DNA of 64,000 nt, taken from positions 1 to 64,000 of the forward strand of contig CAVQON010000021.1 of NCBI GenBank assembly GCA_963714455.1, given 5' to 3'. Position 1 is the first letter of the stretch. Each line of letters starts with the position of its first letter. Below, one piece after another: positions 25,855 to 34,314 of this stretch. The notes under the pieces were generated by a model. That model had not been told where the DNA came from. It did no database searches and saw only the letters and a program-made list of their open reading frames with translations. This DNA is from CAVQGZ01 sp963714455 (GTDB lineage: Bacteria > Actinomycetota > Actinomycetes > Jiangellales > Jiangellaceae). A program made the translations under genes and the position numbers.

Positions 25855-26940
25855 TCAGTAAGCGCGTGAGACTGCGGCCCACACCGCGTCAGCCGCCTGG
25901 GTCAGCAGGCGATCCCGCACGACGTCGGGCACGTCTGCCGCCGAGTGGTACTGCGCGTACTCGTCCACCCCGGCCAGCCCGATCCGAGTCCCGTCGAGGC
26001 CGTCGCGCACGAACGACCAGTGGTCGCTGGTGCGGCTGGTGCAGGGCCGCAGCGGCACGTCCGCACGGCGCAGCGCTTGCCGGACGGCCGGTGTGAACGG
26101 ATCGGGGCCGGCGTCCGCTGTGCACACCGGCACTCCACCGTCACTGATGCCGACGCTGTCGACGGCGATTGCCCCGACGAGCGCCGAGCGCTGCTCGGGC
26201 GGCAGGCTGGCCACGAACGCCTGCGATCCGAAGTGGTGCAGGTCGTCCCCGGGGCCTCGCGGCTCCTCGGCACCGAACGCCACGAACACCACCGGCTGCG
26301 GGGGCGGGCGCACCATCGCCAGTCGGGCAGCCTCCAGGACGACACTGACGCCCGATGCGTTGTCGACCGCCCCCGGCGCCTGCGGAACCGTGTCCAGGTG
26401 GGCGCCGACGACGAGGTGCGGCCGGGAGAGATCGGTGCCAGGAGCGACCGCGACCACGTTGACCGACTCACCGGCGGGCACGGGCACTCCCCACGACGTC
26501 CCCGCGGGCACGGGAAACGGCTGGGTCGTGACCTCGTAGCCGAGGTCACTCAGACGCCGCTCGACCAGCCGGGCGGCACGCGCGAACGCTCGGCTGGTGG
26601 CCTCGCGGGGACCGAGCGTGCCCGCCAGCAGGTCCACGACCTCCCGCATGGAGGAGCTGTCGACCTCTGTCGCGCCCTGCGTCTGTGCGGAGGAGCCGGC
26701 CGTCGGGCTGGCAGACGCGGCGGCACCGGCATCGGCGGACGGGTCTGCGGTGGCTGTCGGGCTTGGCGCCACCCCCTCGAGGCTGGGCGAAGCGGAGGCG
26801 GGAGGAGGCGCGTCGGTCCCGGGTCCGCCGGCCTGCTCGGCCGAGGTGGTGCACCCCGCTACGAGGACCAGCGCCGCCACCGCCGCTCCGGCACGTACTC
26901 CCACACCGACCAGCAGACGTCGGATCGTGGCGACCTGCAA
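25855..26940 (-). CDS. M28 family zinc aminopeptidase, lipoprotein
   Basis: 361 aa from a TTG at 26940. The signal peptide ends in the lipobox LVAGC (Cys30), then an Ala/Pro/Ser-rich linker of about 65 residues. The M28 metal ligands and base are present in order: GAHLDTV, GAVDNASG, AFGAEEPRG (catalytic Glu), AVDSVG and the final His in QYHSAADVP. It would remove N-terminal residues from peptides at the cell surface. No ATG is available near the start; the TTG is inferred from the signal peptide. Confidence 0.85.
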   Translation of the reverse strand: MQVATIRRLLVGVGVRAGAAVAALVLVAGCTTSAEQAGGPGTDAPPPASASPSLEGVAPSPTATADPSADAGAAASASPTAGSSAQTQGATEVDSSSMREVVDLLAGTLGPREATSRAFARAARLVERRLSDLGYEVTTQPFPVPAGTSWGVPVPAGESVNVVAVAPGTDLSRPHLVVGAHLDTVPQAPGAVDNASGVSVVLEAARLAMVRPPPQPVVFVAFGAEEPRGPGDDLHHFGSQAFVASLPPEQRSALVGAIAVDSVGISDGGVPVCTADAGPDPFTPAVRQALRRADVPLRPCTSRTSDHWSFVRDGLDGTRIGLAGVDEYAQYHSAADVPDVVRDRLLTQAADAVWAAVSRAY

Positions 26941-27243
26941 GTCGATGGCGCGCTGCCAGTACGCGCGAGGTCGCTCAGCCTCACGCGACGTCGGCTCGAT
27001 GCCGCGACGTCCTCGGGCTACTAGCCGGGGTGCCCTTGGCGGGGCGCCCGTTCGGGGCTGAAGATGGGGTGTGGCCGTCCGGAGACGTCGTTCTTCTATG
27101 GTCCTGCGAGGCCGTCTACCAGCCGGGCGGGGGTTGCGTGTCGGGCTCTTTCATTGTCTCCAGGAGAGCACGAGGACTGGTTTCGCCGGCTGCCCAGCAG
27201 CTCCCCGGACGGTCGCATCGGTCACGGTGTCACCGTGTCCGGG
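26941..27243. other. gene-free stretch
   Basis: No gene, promoter or repeat could be supported here. It lies between the divergent M28 start and the end of the DUF1772 gene. Confidence 0.4.
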
Positions 27244-27750
27244 TCAGGCCCCTGCAGTGCGGGTGGCCGCTGCCTCCCGTTGGGTGGGAAGCATCTGGGC
27301 TGACTGGAGCGCGGTCTCCAGCGCGGCCACGGCGCCGACCAGACCTGCCAGGGTGCGGGGCACGTGGACGAGCAGCCACCAGCGCAGCTCGGCGGTGACT
27401 TCGGCGTCGGTCTGGTCCAGGCCCCAGAGACGGAAGTTGGCCGGGAGGTGGTAGAACGCGGTGATCAGCGAGGCGATGCCGATGCCGGCGAGCGCGATGA
27501 GCCACCCTCGACGCAGCGCCGGCACGCGCCAGTCCTGCTTCAGCAACCAGCCGACCCCGATGAACGCCGGGATCAGTGTCAGCGCGACGCAGGGCAGCAG
27601 CAGGATGAAGTTGGCGTCGAACCATGCAGCGAACTCCTGCGGCTCCAGGGAGAGCCAGTACCGGCCCAGGGCCAGGCCGATCGTCAGCATCACGCCGGTG
27701 AACATCGCAGAACCGACCACCGCCATGTTCACGTAGACACGTCGCTTCAT
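27244..27750 (-). CDS. DUF1772 (anthrone oxygenase-like) membrane protein
   Basis: 168 aa from ATG 27750 with GAGGAGCGG upstream. Four hydrophobic helices; family marks are the early GVMLTIGLALGRYW, the central YHLPANFRLWGL and WWLLVHVPRTLAGL. DUF1772 proteins act as cofactor-free oxygenases in some polyketide pathways or are simply membrane proteins of unknown role. An HxlR regulator lies 175 bp upstream on the same strand and probably controls it, a common pairing. Confidence 0.8.
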   Translation of the reverse strand: MKRRVYVNMAVVGSAMFTGVMLTIGLALGRYWLSLEPQEFAAWFDANFILLLPCVALTLIPAFIGVGWLLKQDWRVPALRRGWLIALAGIGIASLITAFYHLPANFRLWGLDQTDAEVTAELRWWLLVHVPRTLAGLVGAVAALETALQSAQMLPTQREAAATRTAGA

Positions 27751-27925
27751 TCGTCCGCTCCTCGGGCATCGAGCCGGCCGTCCAGGACCCCGGTCGCTTG
27801 TGACTCGCCAGTGAAACTACCTGGGTCGCTCCTGGTTCGCAAGCGACATGCCGCACGCAGCGCGGCGGGCAGCTGCGTGAGGTCCCCGGTCCCGGGGAGC
27901 GGTGTTGCGGCGGTCGTGGCTGCGG

Positions 27926-28348
27926 TCAGTCGACCATCCGGGTGGCCGCTTGGTCGGTGAGCTGGGCGATGAGCGCATCGCGGTGCCCGGCGACGTCGGC
28001 CAGCTCGGGCGGCACGACGACGGCCGTGTTGGCGCTGCCCCAGATCATCAGATCGACCAGCACCGGAATCAGCTCGATCGCCGGGCGACGCGGCGCATAG
28101 ATCCAGCGACGACCGTCCTCGGGGTCACGCACCCGGGCGATGACACCGGCATCGCGCAGCCGCTGCAACCGCTCCGCCAGCGTGTTGGTAGCGATCGACT
28201 CGTCAGCAGCGAAGTCAGCGAAATGCGTCCGACCGCCCACCAGCAGGTCGCGCAGCACGACCAACGTCCAGCGATCGCCCAGAACATCGAGCGAGGCCGC
28301 GACCGGACACGACGAACGCAATGGAGCAACGGGCGGCGACTGCGGCAT
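27926..28348 (-). CDS. HxlR family transcriptional regulator
   Basis: 140 aa, ATG 28348. Winged helix of the HxlR type: SSCPVAASLDVLGDRWTLVVLRDLL with the conserved single Cys (residue 14) that often senses electrophiles or oxidants, then FADESIATNTLAERLQRL and a basic wing (DPEDGRRWIYAP). It precedes the DUF1772 gene on the same strand and likely regulates it and itself. Confidence 0.85.
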   Translation of the reverse strand: MPQSPPVAPLRSSCPVAASLDVLGDRWTLVVLRDLLVGGRTHFADFAADESIATNTLAERLQRLRDAGVIARVRDPEDGRRWIYAPRRPAIELIPVLVDLMIWGSANTAVVVPPELADVAGHRDALIAQLTDQAATRMVD

Positions 28349-28859
28349 CGGTCCATCTTACTTGCGGCACAAAAGCGACTGGCGACAGCCGTGAAGCCTC
28401 ACCAGTGCCGGTTCGTCACTCGCGGGAGTGTGGCGGCGCGGGCCCACTGGGCGCGATCGTCCTCGATCCCGGTCCCGAGGCGCAGGAGATGAGGTTCACC
28501 ATCCGCAACCAGCGGTAGCCCGGTGAGCAGCGCGGTGTCGTGTCGCAGTATGGCGGTAGGTGCCGAACGGCGGGCGCGTGAACCGAACGACAGGCTCGAA
28601 CGCCCGGACGAGCACACGATCGTCCGGTGTCTCACTCACTGGCACAGTCTGACCGACCAGGGGGGCGAGGACGCTACTTCGCCCCCTCCGGGCGGCGTCG
28701 TCGCGAGCGCCCACGATCCGGCGCTGTCCAGCCGCTGATGATGAACGGCCGGGCTTGCGACGTCAGTGGAGTAGCGTGTCGTCGTCGGCAGGATGACGCC
28801 ATGGCGGTCCAGCGCCGACGGTGCGCCGGATGTCGCCCAGCCGTACGAGGAGCGAGTTG
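28349..28859. other. stretch without a clear gene, possible remnant
   Basis: No complete gene. On the minus strand 28399-28540 a frame with gene-like codon use reads LPLVADGEPHLLRLGTG and ends TLPRVTNRHW; upstream the sense moves to another frame (FEPVVRFTRPPFGTYRHT, about 28500-28690). A decayed gene is likely. Family not recognised. Confidence 0.3.
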
Positions 28860-29255
28860 ATGATCGAGAAGCTGCCTGACACTCACGACAACGTCCTCGG
28901 CTACCGGTTCGTCGGTGACATCACCGCCGAGGACTACGACACGCTCACGCCGGAGGTTGCCGCTGCGGTTGCCGAGCACGGGCAGGTACGTCTGCTGCTC
29001 GACATGACGGAGTTTCGGTGGGAGAAGCTCGAAGCCTGGGGCAGCGACCTCGCCTTCGGTCGGGAGCTGCGCGAGAACGTCGAGCGTCTTGCCGTCGTCG
29101 GTCGCCACATGGTGGGCAAGTACCTCACCCGGGCAGCTGCGCCGTTCTACGCCCAGGAGGCGCGCTTCTTCGGGTCCGAGGACGCAGCGGGAGCGTGGGC
29201 ATGGCTCAACAGCGACACGCCCAGCGACGACAAGTCAGGCGCGGCCGCCGACTGA
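28860..29255 (+). CDS. STAS/SpoIIAA-like protein
   Basis: 131 aa, ATG 28860 with CGAGGAGCG upstream. The fold signature is that of the SpoIIAA-like family: GDITAEDYDTLTPEV, then VRLLLDMTEFRW, WEKL and AVVGRHMVGKYLTRAAAPFY, ending with the FGSEDAAGAWAWL helix. Members are small soluble proteins that bind lipids or partner proteins; the role is not known. It stands alone before the glycosidase gene. Confidence 0.75.
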   Translation: MIEKLPDTHDNVLGYRFVGDITAEDYDTLTPEVAAAVAEHGQVRLLLDMTEFRWEKLEAWGSDLAFGRELRENVERLAVVGRHMVGKYLTRAAAPFYAQEARFFGSEDAAGAWAWLNSDTPSDDKSGAAAD

Positions 29256-29309
29256 CCCGCCCAGCGGGAACAACCATGACGTCGAGCGTGACTGGCATCG
29301 TCGGGCGCT

Positions 29310-31694
29310 ATGCCTGACGCAGATCCCCCGTGGCGTGAACCGTCGCTGAGCACGGACGAGCGTGTCGAGGCTCTGCTCTTGGAACTGACTCTTGCCGAGA
29401 AAGTAGCCCAGCTGGGCAGTTACTGGCCGCAGCCGGCATCCGATGGAGACGATCGCGACGGGGGCGACGTCGCGCCGATGGAGCACGCGTTCGAGGTGGG
29501 ACGTCGCCCTCTCGAGGAGGCCGCCGCCCACGGCCTGGGGCACATCACCCGCGTGTTCGGCACGGCACCGGTCGAGCCTCGGGAGGGCGTCGCTCAGGTG
29601 CGACGAGTGCAGGAGCTTGCTCGCCGGACTCGGCTCGCGATCCCGGTGATCGTCCACGAGGAGTGCCTGACGGGGTTCACGACGCTGGGCGCCACGGTGT
29701 ACCCCGTTGCCATCGCGTGGGGCGCGACCTTCGACCCGCAGCTCGTGCGCGAGATGGCCGCCGCGATCGGTGCAGACATGCATGCGGTCGGCGTGCAGCA
29801 GGGCTTGTCCCCGGTGCTCGATGTGGTGCGTGACTACCGCTGGGGGCGAGTCGAGGAGAGCATCGGGGAGGACCCCTACCTGGTCGCAACGCTGGCGACC
29901 GCCTACGTCGAGGGGTTGCAGAGCTCGGGGGTGATTGCCACCCTCAAGCACTTCGCCGGCTACTCGGCCTCACGCGCGGGACGCAACCACGCGCCGGTCT
30001 CCATGGGCGCGCGCGAGCTCAGCGACGTCGTCCTGCCGCCCTTCGAGATGGCCGTCAGGCTGGGCGAGGTGGGGTCGGTGATGAACTCCTACAGCGACCT
30101 GGACGGCGTGCCCGCGGCTGCCCACTCCCATCTGCTCACGACCGTCCTGCGTGAGCAGTGGGGCTTCGAGGGCACCGTCGTCTCCGACTACTGGGCCATC
30201 CCGTTCTTGCACCTCATGCATCGGGTGGTGCCTGACCGGGCGTCCTCGGGCGCACTCGCGCTGAGCGCCGGAATCGACATCGAGCTGCCGGAGACCGATG
30301 CCTTCACAGCCATACCCGACCTGGTGGCGTCCGGTGACTTGGACGAGGCCGTCGTCGACCGGGCTGTCCGACGGGTGCTGCGGCAGAAGGTCGGCCTCGG
30401 CATGCTCGACCCTGGCTGGTCGCCCCTGCCCGACGATGCCGACGACGACACCGTCATCGACCTCGACAGCGCCCACAACCGCACCATCGCCCGCGCAGTC
30501 GCCGAGGCGTCCGTCATCCTGCTGAGCAACGACGGGCTGCTGCCCCTGTCGTCGTCCACGGAGGCGACCATCGCAGTCGTCGGGCCGAGTGCTGCCGACC
30601 CGCGGACGTTCCTCGGCTCGTACTCGTTCCCCAACCATGTGCTGCTGCGCTACCCCGACGCCGGCCTCGGAGTCGACGTGGTCCCGCTGCTGGACGCGCT
30701 GGGCACGGAGCTGCCGGCGGCACGGCTCCGGCACGCCGTCGGCGTGCCGATCATGGACGCCGACCCGTCCGGCCTGCCCGAGGCGGTCGCCGCCGCGCAG
30801 GCCGCCGACGTCTGCATCGTGGCGGTGGGCGACCTGGCCGGGCTGTTCGGTGCCGGAACGTCGGGCGAGGGCAGCGACGCGTCCGACCTGTCGCTGCCGG
30901 GTCTACAGGCTGATCTTGTCGAGGCGGTGCTGAGCACGGGAACGCCGGTGGTACTCGTCGTGGTCTCGGGACGGCCGTACGCCCTGGGCGCCTTCGCCGG
31001 CCGTTGTGGCGCCATCGTCCAGTCGTTCATGCCCGGCGAAGAGGGGGGACCCGCCTTGGCCGGAGTGCTGTCGGGCCGCGTCACCCCAGCCGGCCGCCTG
31101 CCCGTCGGCGTGCCCGACCACCCGGGCGGCCAGCCTGGCACCTACCTGGCCCCACCGCTCGGCCGTCACAACGCGGGCGTCTCGAACCTCGACCCCCGGC
31201 CGCTGTTCCCGTTCGGGCACGGCATCACCTACACCGACTTCGCCTACGGCGACCTCGAGCTGGACACCGCACAGATCGACACCCGGGGGCAGGTCGAGGT
31301 GTCGGTCACCGTGCGCAACACCGGAGCGATCGACGCGGACGAGGTCGTCCAGCTCTACCTGAGCGACGAGGTCGCCCAGGTCGTCCGTCCGGTGCGTGAG
31401 CTGGTCGGCTACCTACGTGTGCCTGTCCCCGCGCAGTGGTCGCGCCAGGTGACGTTCACCGTGCACGCGGAGCGCACGTCGTTCACCGGCATCGACGGCC
31501 AGCGCATCATCGAGCCTGGATGGTTCACCCTCGGTGTCGGGCGCTCGTGCGAAGACATCCGCGCGACGGCGCGCCTCGAGATCACTGGCGAGACCCGAAC
31601 CCTCGACTCGGCCCGAGTCATGACGACGCCGGCGCGCATCGACCTTGCCGACACGATCTCCGGGGGAGTCGACCCAGTCGAGTCGGGCGGCTGA
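29310..31694 (+). CDS. glycoside hydrolase family 3 (beta-glucosidase/xylosidase)
   Basis: 794 aa, complete. The (beta/alpha)8 domain spans about residues 15-330 (SPVLDVVRDYRWGRVEESIGEDP, then TLKHFAGY, and the nucleophile Asp293 in TVVSDYW). The alpha/beta sandwich with the acid/base region follows (AGTSGEGSDASDLSLPG), then a fibronectin-III-like domain from about residue 640 (TVRNTGAIDADEVVQLYL). No signal peptide, so it should work on imported oligosaccharides in the cytosol. No sugar transporter is next to it. Confidence 0.9.
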   Translation: MPDADPPWREPSLSTDERVEALLLELTLAEKVAQLGSYWPQPASDGDDRDGGDVAPMEHAFEVGRRPLEEAAAHGLGHITRVFGTAPVEPREGVAQVRRVQELARRTRLAIPVIVHEECLTGFTTLGATVYPVAIAWGATFDPQLVREMAAAIGADMHAVGVQQGLSPVLDVVRDYRWGRVEESIGEDPYLVATLATAYVEGLQSSGVIATLKHFAGYSASRAGRNHAPVSMGARELSDVVLPPFEMAVRLGEVGSVMNSYSDLDGVPAAAHSHLLTTVLREQWGFEGTVVSDYWAIPFLHLMHRVVPDRASSGALALSAGIDIELPETDAFTAIPDLVASGDLDEAVVDRAVRRVLRQKVGLGMLDPGWSPLPDDADDDTVIDLDSAHNRTIARAVAEASVILLSNDGLLPLSSSTEATIAVVGPSAADPRTFLGSYSFPNHVLLRYPDAGLGVDVVPLLDALGTELPAARLRHAVGVPIMDADPSGLPEAVAAAQAADVCIVAVGDLAGLFGAGTSGEGSDASDLSLPGLQADLVEAVLSTGTPVVLVVVSGRPYALGAFAGRCGAIVQSFMPGEEGGPALAGVLSGRVTPAGRLPVGVPDHPGGQPGTYLAPPLGRHNAGVSNLDPRPLFPFGHGITYTDFAYGDLELDTAQIDTRGQVEVSVTVRNTGAIDADEVVQLYLSDEVAQVVRPVRELVGYLRVPVPAQWSRQVTFTVHAERTSFTGIDGQRIIEPGWFTLGVGRSCEDIRATARLEITGETRTLDSARVMTTPARIDLADTISGGVDPVESGG

Positions 31695-32546
31695 TCAGGC
31701 CGTCGGTGCCGGAGACGCAGTCCCGCTGTCGACCCGCCGCCGGACCCACGCCAAGTGAGGTGCGGCAACGGCTCGGGCGACGCGGGCCGGCGCGAGTCGG
31801 TAGGCCCACCAGTATGCGCGTGCTTGCCGTGGGGCGACGATGATGGCCGCGTCGCGGGCCATCGCCCGAAGTGTGTACGCCGCGAGCGCCGCCGCTGGCA
31901 TCGGTGGGTTCATCCGCTCCAGCATCTGTCTGCCCGGCAGGTCGGTCTCGACCGGCGGCAGGTCGGCGGGGTTGCCCTTGTCCAGGATCGGGGTCTCGAC
32001 AACCCCGGGGCACAGGGCGCTCACCCGCACGCCGTGCTCGGCGGCCTCACCGCGCAGGCTCATGCTGAGACCGACCACGGCGTGCTTGCTCATGGCGTAG
32101 GGCGCAAGAAGCACGCCGGGAAGGAGTCCTGCTACCGATGCGACGTTCAGAATGTGTCCGGATCGTTGGGCGAGCATGTGCGGGTAGGCGGCGTGGACCC
32201 CGTGGACGACGCCACGGATGTTGACGTCGATGGCCCGGTCCCAGTGCTCGAGACTGAGCTCGTGGGTGTACCCGCCCACGCCTACACCGGCGTTGTTCAC
32301 GAGGACGTCGAGACGCCCGTGCCGTTCGACGGTGTCGTCCACGACACGCTGCACGCCGTCGGCGTCGCGCACGTCGACGATCATGGAGGTGGTTGTGCCG
32401 ACCCCGGCTCGGTCGACGAGCTCAGCGGCCGCGACGACGGTGTCGCTGCGTCCCGTCATGACGACGGTGTCGCCGCGCCGCACCATGGCTTCGGCAAGGG
32501 CGTAGCCAATACCGCTGGCTGCGCCGGTCACGATCGCGATAGTCAT
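31695..32546 (-). CDS. short-chain dehydrogenase/reductase
   Basis: 283 aa, ATG 32546 with GGGAGA upstream. Classical SDR: TGAASGIG (7-14), NNAGVG, NVASVAG with the catalytic Ser, and YAMSK. The last 60 residues (RAYWWAYRLAPARV) are basic and may touch the membrane or a partner. The gene starts 26 bp after the FAD monooxygenase stop and is in its operon, so both probably act on the same small molecule. NAD(P) preference cannot be told with certainty. Confidence 0.85.
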   Translation of the reverse strand: MTIAIVTGAASGIGYALAEAMVRRGDTVVMTGRSDTVVAAAELVDRAGVGTTTSMIVDVRDADGVQRVVDDTVERHGRLDVLVNNAGVGVGGYTHELSLEHWDRAIDVNIRGVVHGVHAAYPHMLAQRSGHILNVASVAGLLPGVLLAPYAMSKHAVVGLSMSLRGEAAEHGVRVSALCPGVVETPILDKGNPADLPPVETDLPGRQMLERMNPPMPAAALAAYTLRAMARDAAIIVAPRQARAYWWAYRLAPARVARAVAAPHLAWVRRRVDSGTASPAPTA

Positions 32547-32572
32547 GGGATCTCCCTCAGGGTCTCGTTGGG

Positions 32573-33937
32573 CTAGGTGTGGGCTTGGGTCGGGGCTGGT
32601 GTTGTGGCACGAGCCATGGCGGCTCGGTTGCGTCGCCATGCTCGCTGGGCGAGCAGTGTGCGGGCGACGATGTGGGGACGCACGAGACGGCTGGGGCGTG
32701 CGAGAAGGTTCTGCACCTCGAACATCGCGTGCCCGACGACGGGGTCGATCGTGGTGGCACGTAGGACGCGGGTGCCGTAGGCGTTGGACATCCGGGTGAT
32801 CGGTGTGCGTGTGCCGGTGGTCCTCGGGTAGGCGAGGTCGGCACCGACGGCTATCTGCCAAGGGGTGTCGATGATGGTGGAGAACGCGTCCACTGCTCGG
32901 CTCGGAAGGTCAGCCCCCAGGCCGTGAGTGTCGAGGAGAGCGTCGAGCGCGAGGGCCTCCAGGACGGCGACGGTCATCCCCTGCCCGTAGAGCGGGTTGA
33001 AGCTGCACATGCTGTCTCCGAGAGGCAGCAACCCGGGTGGCGGTGGGGTGGTCTCGTAGTGCCAGCGGCGGCTGGACCGGAAGTTGTAGGTGATGACGTC
33101 ACCGATGGTGCCGGCGCGGCGCAGCAGCGTGGCGATGTCGGGAGCGGCCAGGGTGTCGGCGTAGGCGAGAAAGCCGTCGGGGTCGCTGGGGGCCCGGTCG
33201 CCGAAGTATCCACCGAGCACGACGATCCACTGCTGGCCTTCGATGTGCACGGCTGCGCCCGTACGCGGGTCGGGACCCGGGTCCGCTTGGGTCAGGATGT
33301 ACTCGACGTCTGGCACGAGGTCCCGATGGTGGGCAACGACGGTCTGGGAGTACCAGACGTCGACGCCGACGTCTTCCAGACGAGGGCTGGGCAGGCCCGC
33401 GTCGGTGAGCCAGTGGGCTGCCTTCGACGAGCGACCGCTGCAGTCGACGACGAGGTCGGCGCGCAGGTCGCCCGTCGGGGTGTGTACGCCGACCACCGCT
33501 CCGTTGGCGGTGAGCAGCCCCGAGACAGGGGAGCCGTGCGCGGTCGTCACGTTGGCCAGTGCGGTGACGCGGTCGCGCACTGTGGTCTCGATCAGCCCGC
33601 GTGAGGCGGCGTGGGCGGTGACCTCGGAGTCGAGCGTGACTCGGTAGCCCTCGTTCCACCAGCGGCCGTTCTTCGGAGTCCCGTCGACTGCGCCGCGAGC
33701 GCGGAGCTCGCCCCGGAAGCCGGGGAACAGCCGGTCGAGCCCGGCGGCGCCGGCTTCCAGAAGGGCGTGCAGCATGCGCCCCTGGGCCGCGATCGACGCG
33801 CCGACCCCGGGCTGTGCTCGCCGTTCGAGGACGGTGACGTGGTCGACGTGGTCAGCGAGGACGCGAGCGGTGACCAGGCCGGCCATGCTGCCGCCGATCA
33901 CCAGGGCCTCGGTGGTAGGGGTCGTGGAGGTGGTCAT
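32573..33937 (-). CDS. FAD-dependent monooxygenase (PHBH-like)
   Basis: 454 aa, ATG 33937, ribosome site GAGAGGAG. The FAD dinucleotide fold opens with VIGGSMAGL (14-22) and ERR, the second FAD motif is LLPLGDSMCSFNPLYGQGM, and DLVVDCSGRSS lies between. Geranylgeranyl-reductase- and halogenase-like relatives share this form. Expected to hydroxylate or epoxidise a lipophilic substrate with NAD(P)H and O2. It lies between a small exported protein and an SDR gene in one operon, divergent from a LAL regulator. Confidence 0.85.
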   Translation of the reverse strand: MTTSTTPTTEALVIGGSMAGLVTARVLADHVDHVTVLERRAQPGVGASIAAQGRMLHALLEAGAAGLDRLFPGFRGELRARGAVDGTPKNGRWWNEGYRVTLDSEVTAHAASRGLIETTVRDRVTALANVTTAHGSPVSGLLTANGAVVGVHTPTGDLRADLVVDCSGRSSKAAHWLTDAGLPSPRLEDVGVDVWYSQTVVAHHRDLVPDVEYILTQADPGPDPRTGAAVHIEGQQWIVVLGGYFGDRAPSDPDGFLAYADTLAAPDIATLLRRAGTIGDVITYNFRSSRRWHYETTPPPPGLLPLGDSMCSFNPLYGQGMTVAVLEALALDALLDTHGLGADLPSRAVDAFSTIIDTPWQIAVGADLAYPRTTGTRTPITRMSNAYGTRVLRATTIDPVVGHAMFEVQNLLARPSRLVRPHIVARTLLAQRAWRRNRAAMARATTPAPTQAHT

Positions 33938-33956
33938 GGGTGGCTCCTCTCGCTGC

Positions 33957-34157
33957 TCAGCATGGGCCAGGGATGGCGTCGTCCAGACCCATCTGCCACC
34001 GGTGCAGGTGCCCCAGGGTCAGCACCATGGGTGGCTCGGCCGCGCAGTCGACGTGCTCGGCTTCCGGTAGTGGCTCGGTTGCCGCGCCGGCAGTCCCGGT
34101 GACACCGAGCAGCGCGGTGGTTGTGACGATCGTCCAGGCGATGCGAGTGCGGATCAC
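33957..34157 (-). CDS. small exported protein, 66 aa, first gene of the monooxygenase operon
   Basis: GTG 34157 with GAGGAGGTC upstream. The first 25 residues are a signal peptide (MIRTRIAWTIVTTTALLGV, cleavage after AGA). The mature part of about 40 residues has two Cys (in HVDCAAE and at the C-terminal end, PGPC), one likely disulfide. Nothing similar was recognised. The monooxygenase gene starts 19 bp after its stop, so the two are co-expressed. Confidence 0.6.
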   Translation of the reverse strand: MIRTRIAWTIVTTTALLGVTGTAGAATEPLPEAEHVDCAAEPPMVLTLGHLHRWQMGLDDAIPGPC

Positions 34158-34236
34158 GATGACCTCCTCGGGGATGGGCTGATCCGGTACCAGCGAGGCT
34201 GGCCCCGCAGGTGGGCTGCACGCATCAGGTGCGCCT

Positions 34237-34263
34237 CCTTAGATTCGCGCGCTGCCGCCTTAG
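34237..34263. promoter_or_regulatory. direct repeat of CCTTAG, 21 bp apart
   Basis: CCTTAG at 34237-34242 and 34258-34263 are two helical turns apart in the 157-bp divergent gap between the monooxygenase operon and the LAL regulator. A site for that regulator on one face of the DNA is plausible; the motif is short. Confidence 0.35.
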
Positions 34264-34314
34264 TTCTGGATCGACCAGGCATCCGCGTTGCTGAGGTGCT
34301 GGCATGCTCATGAC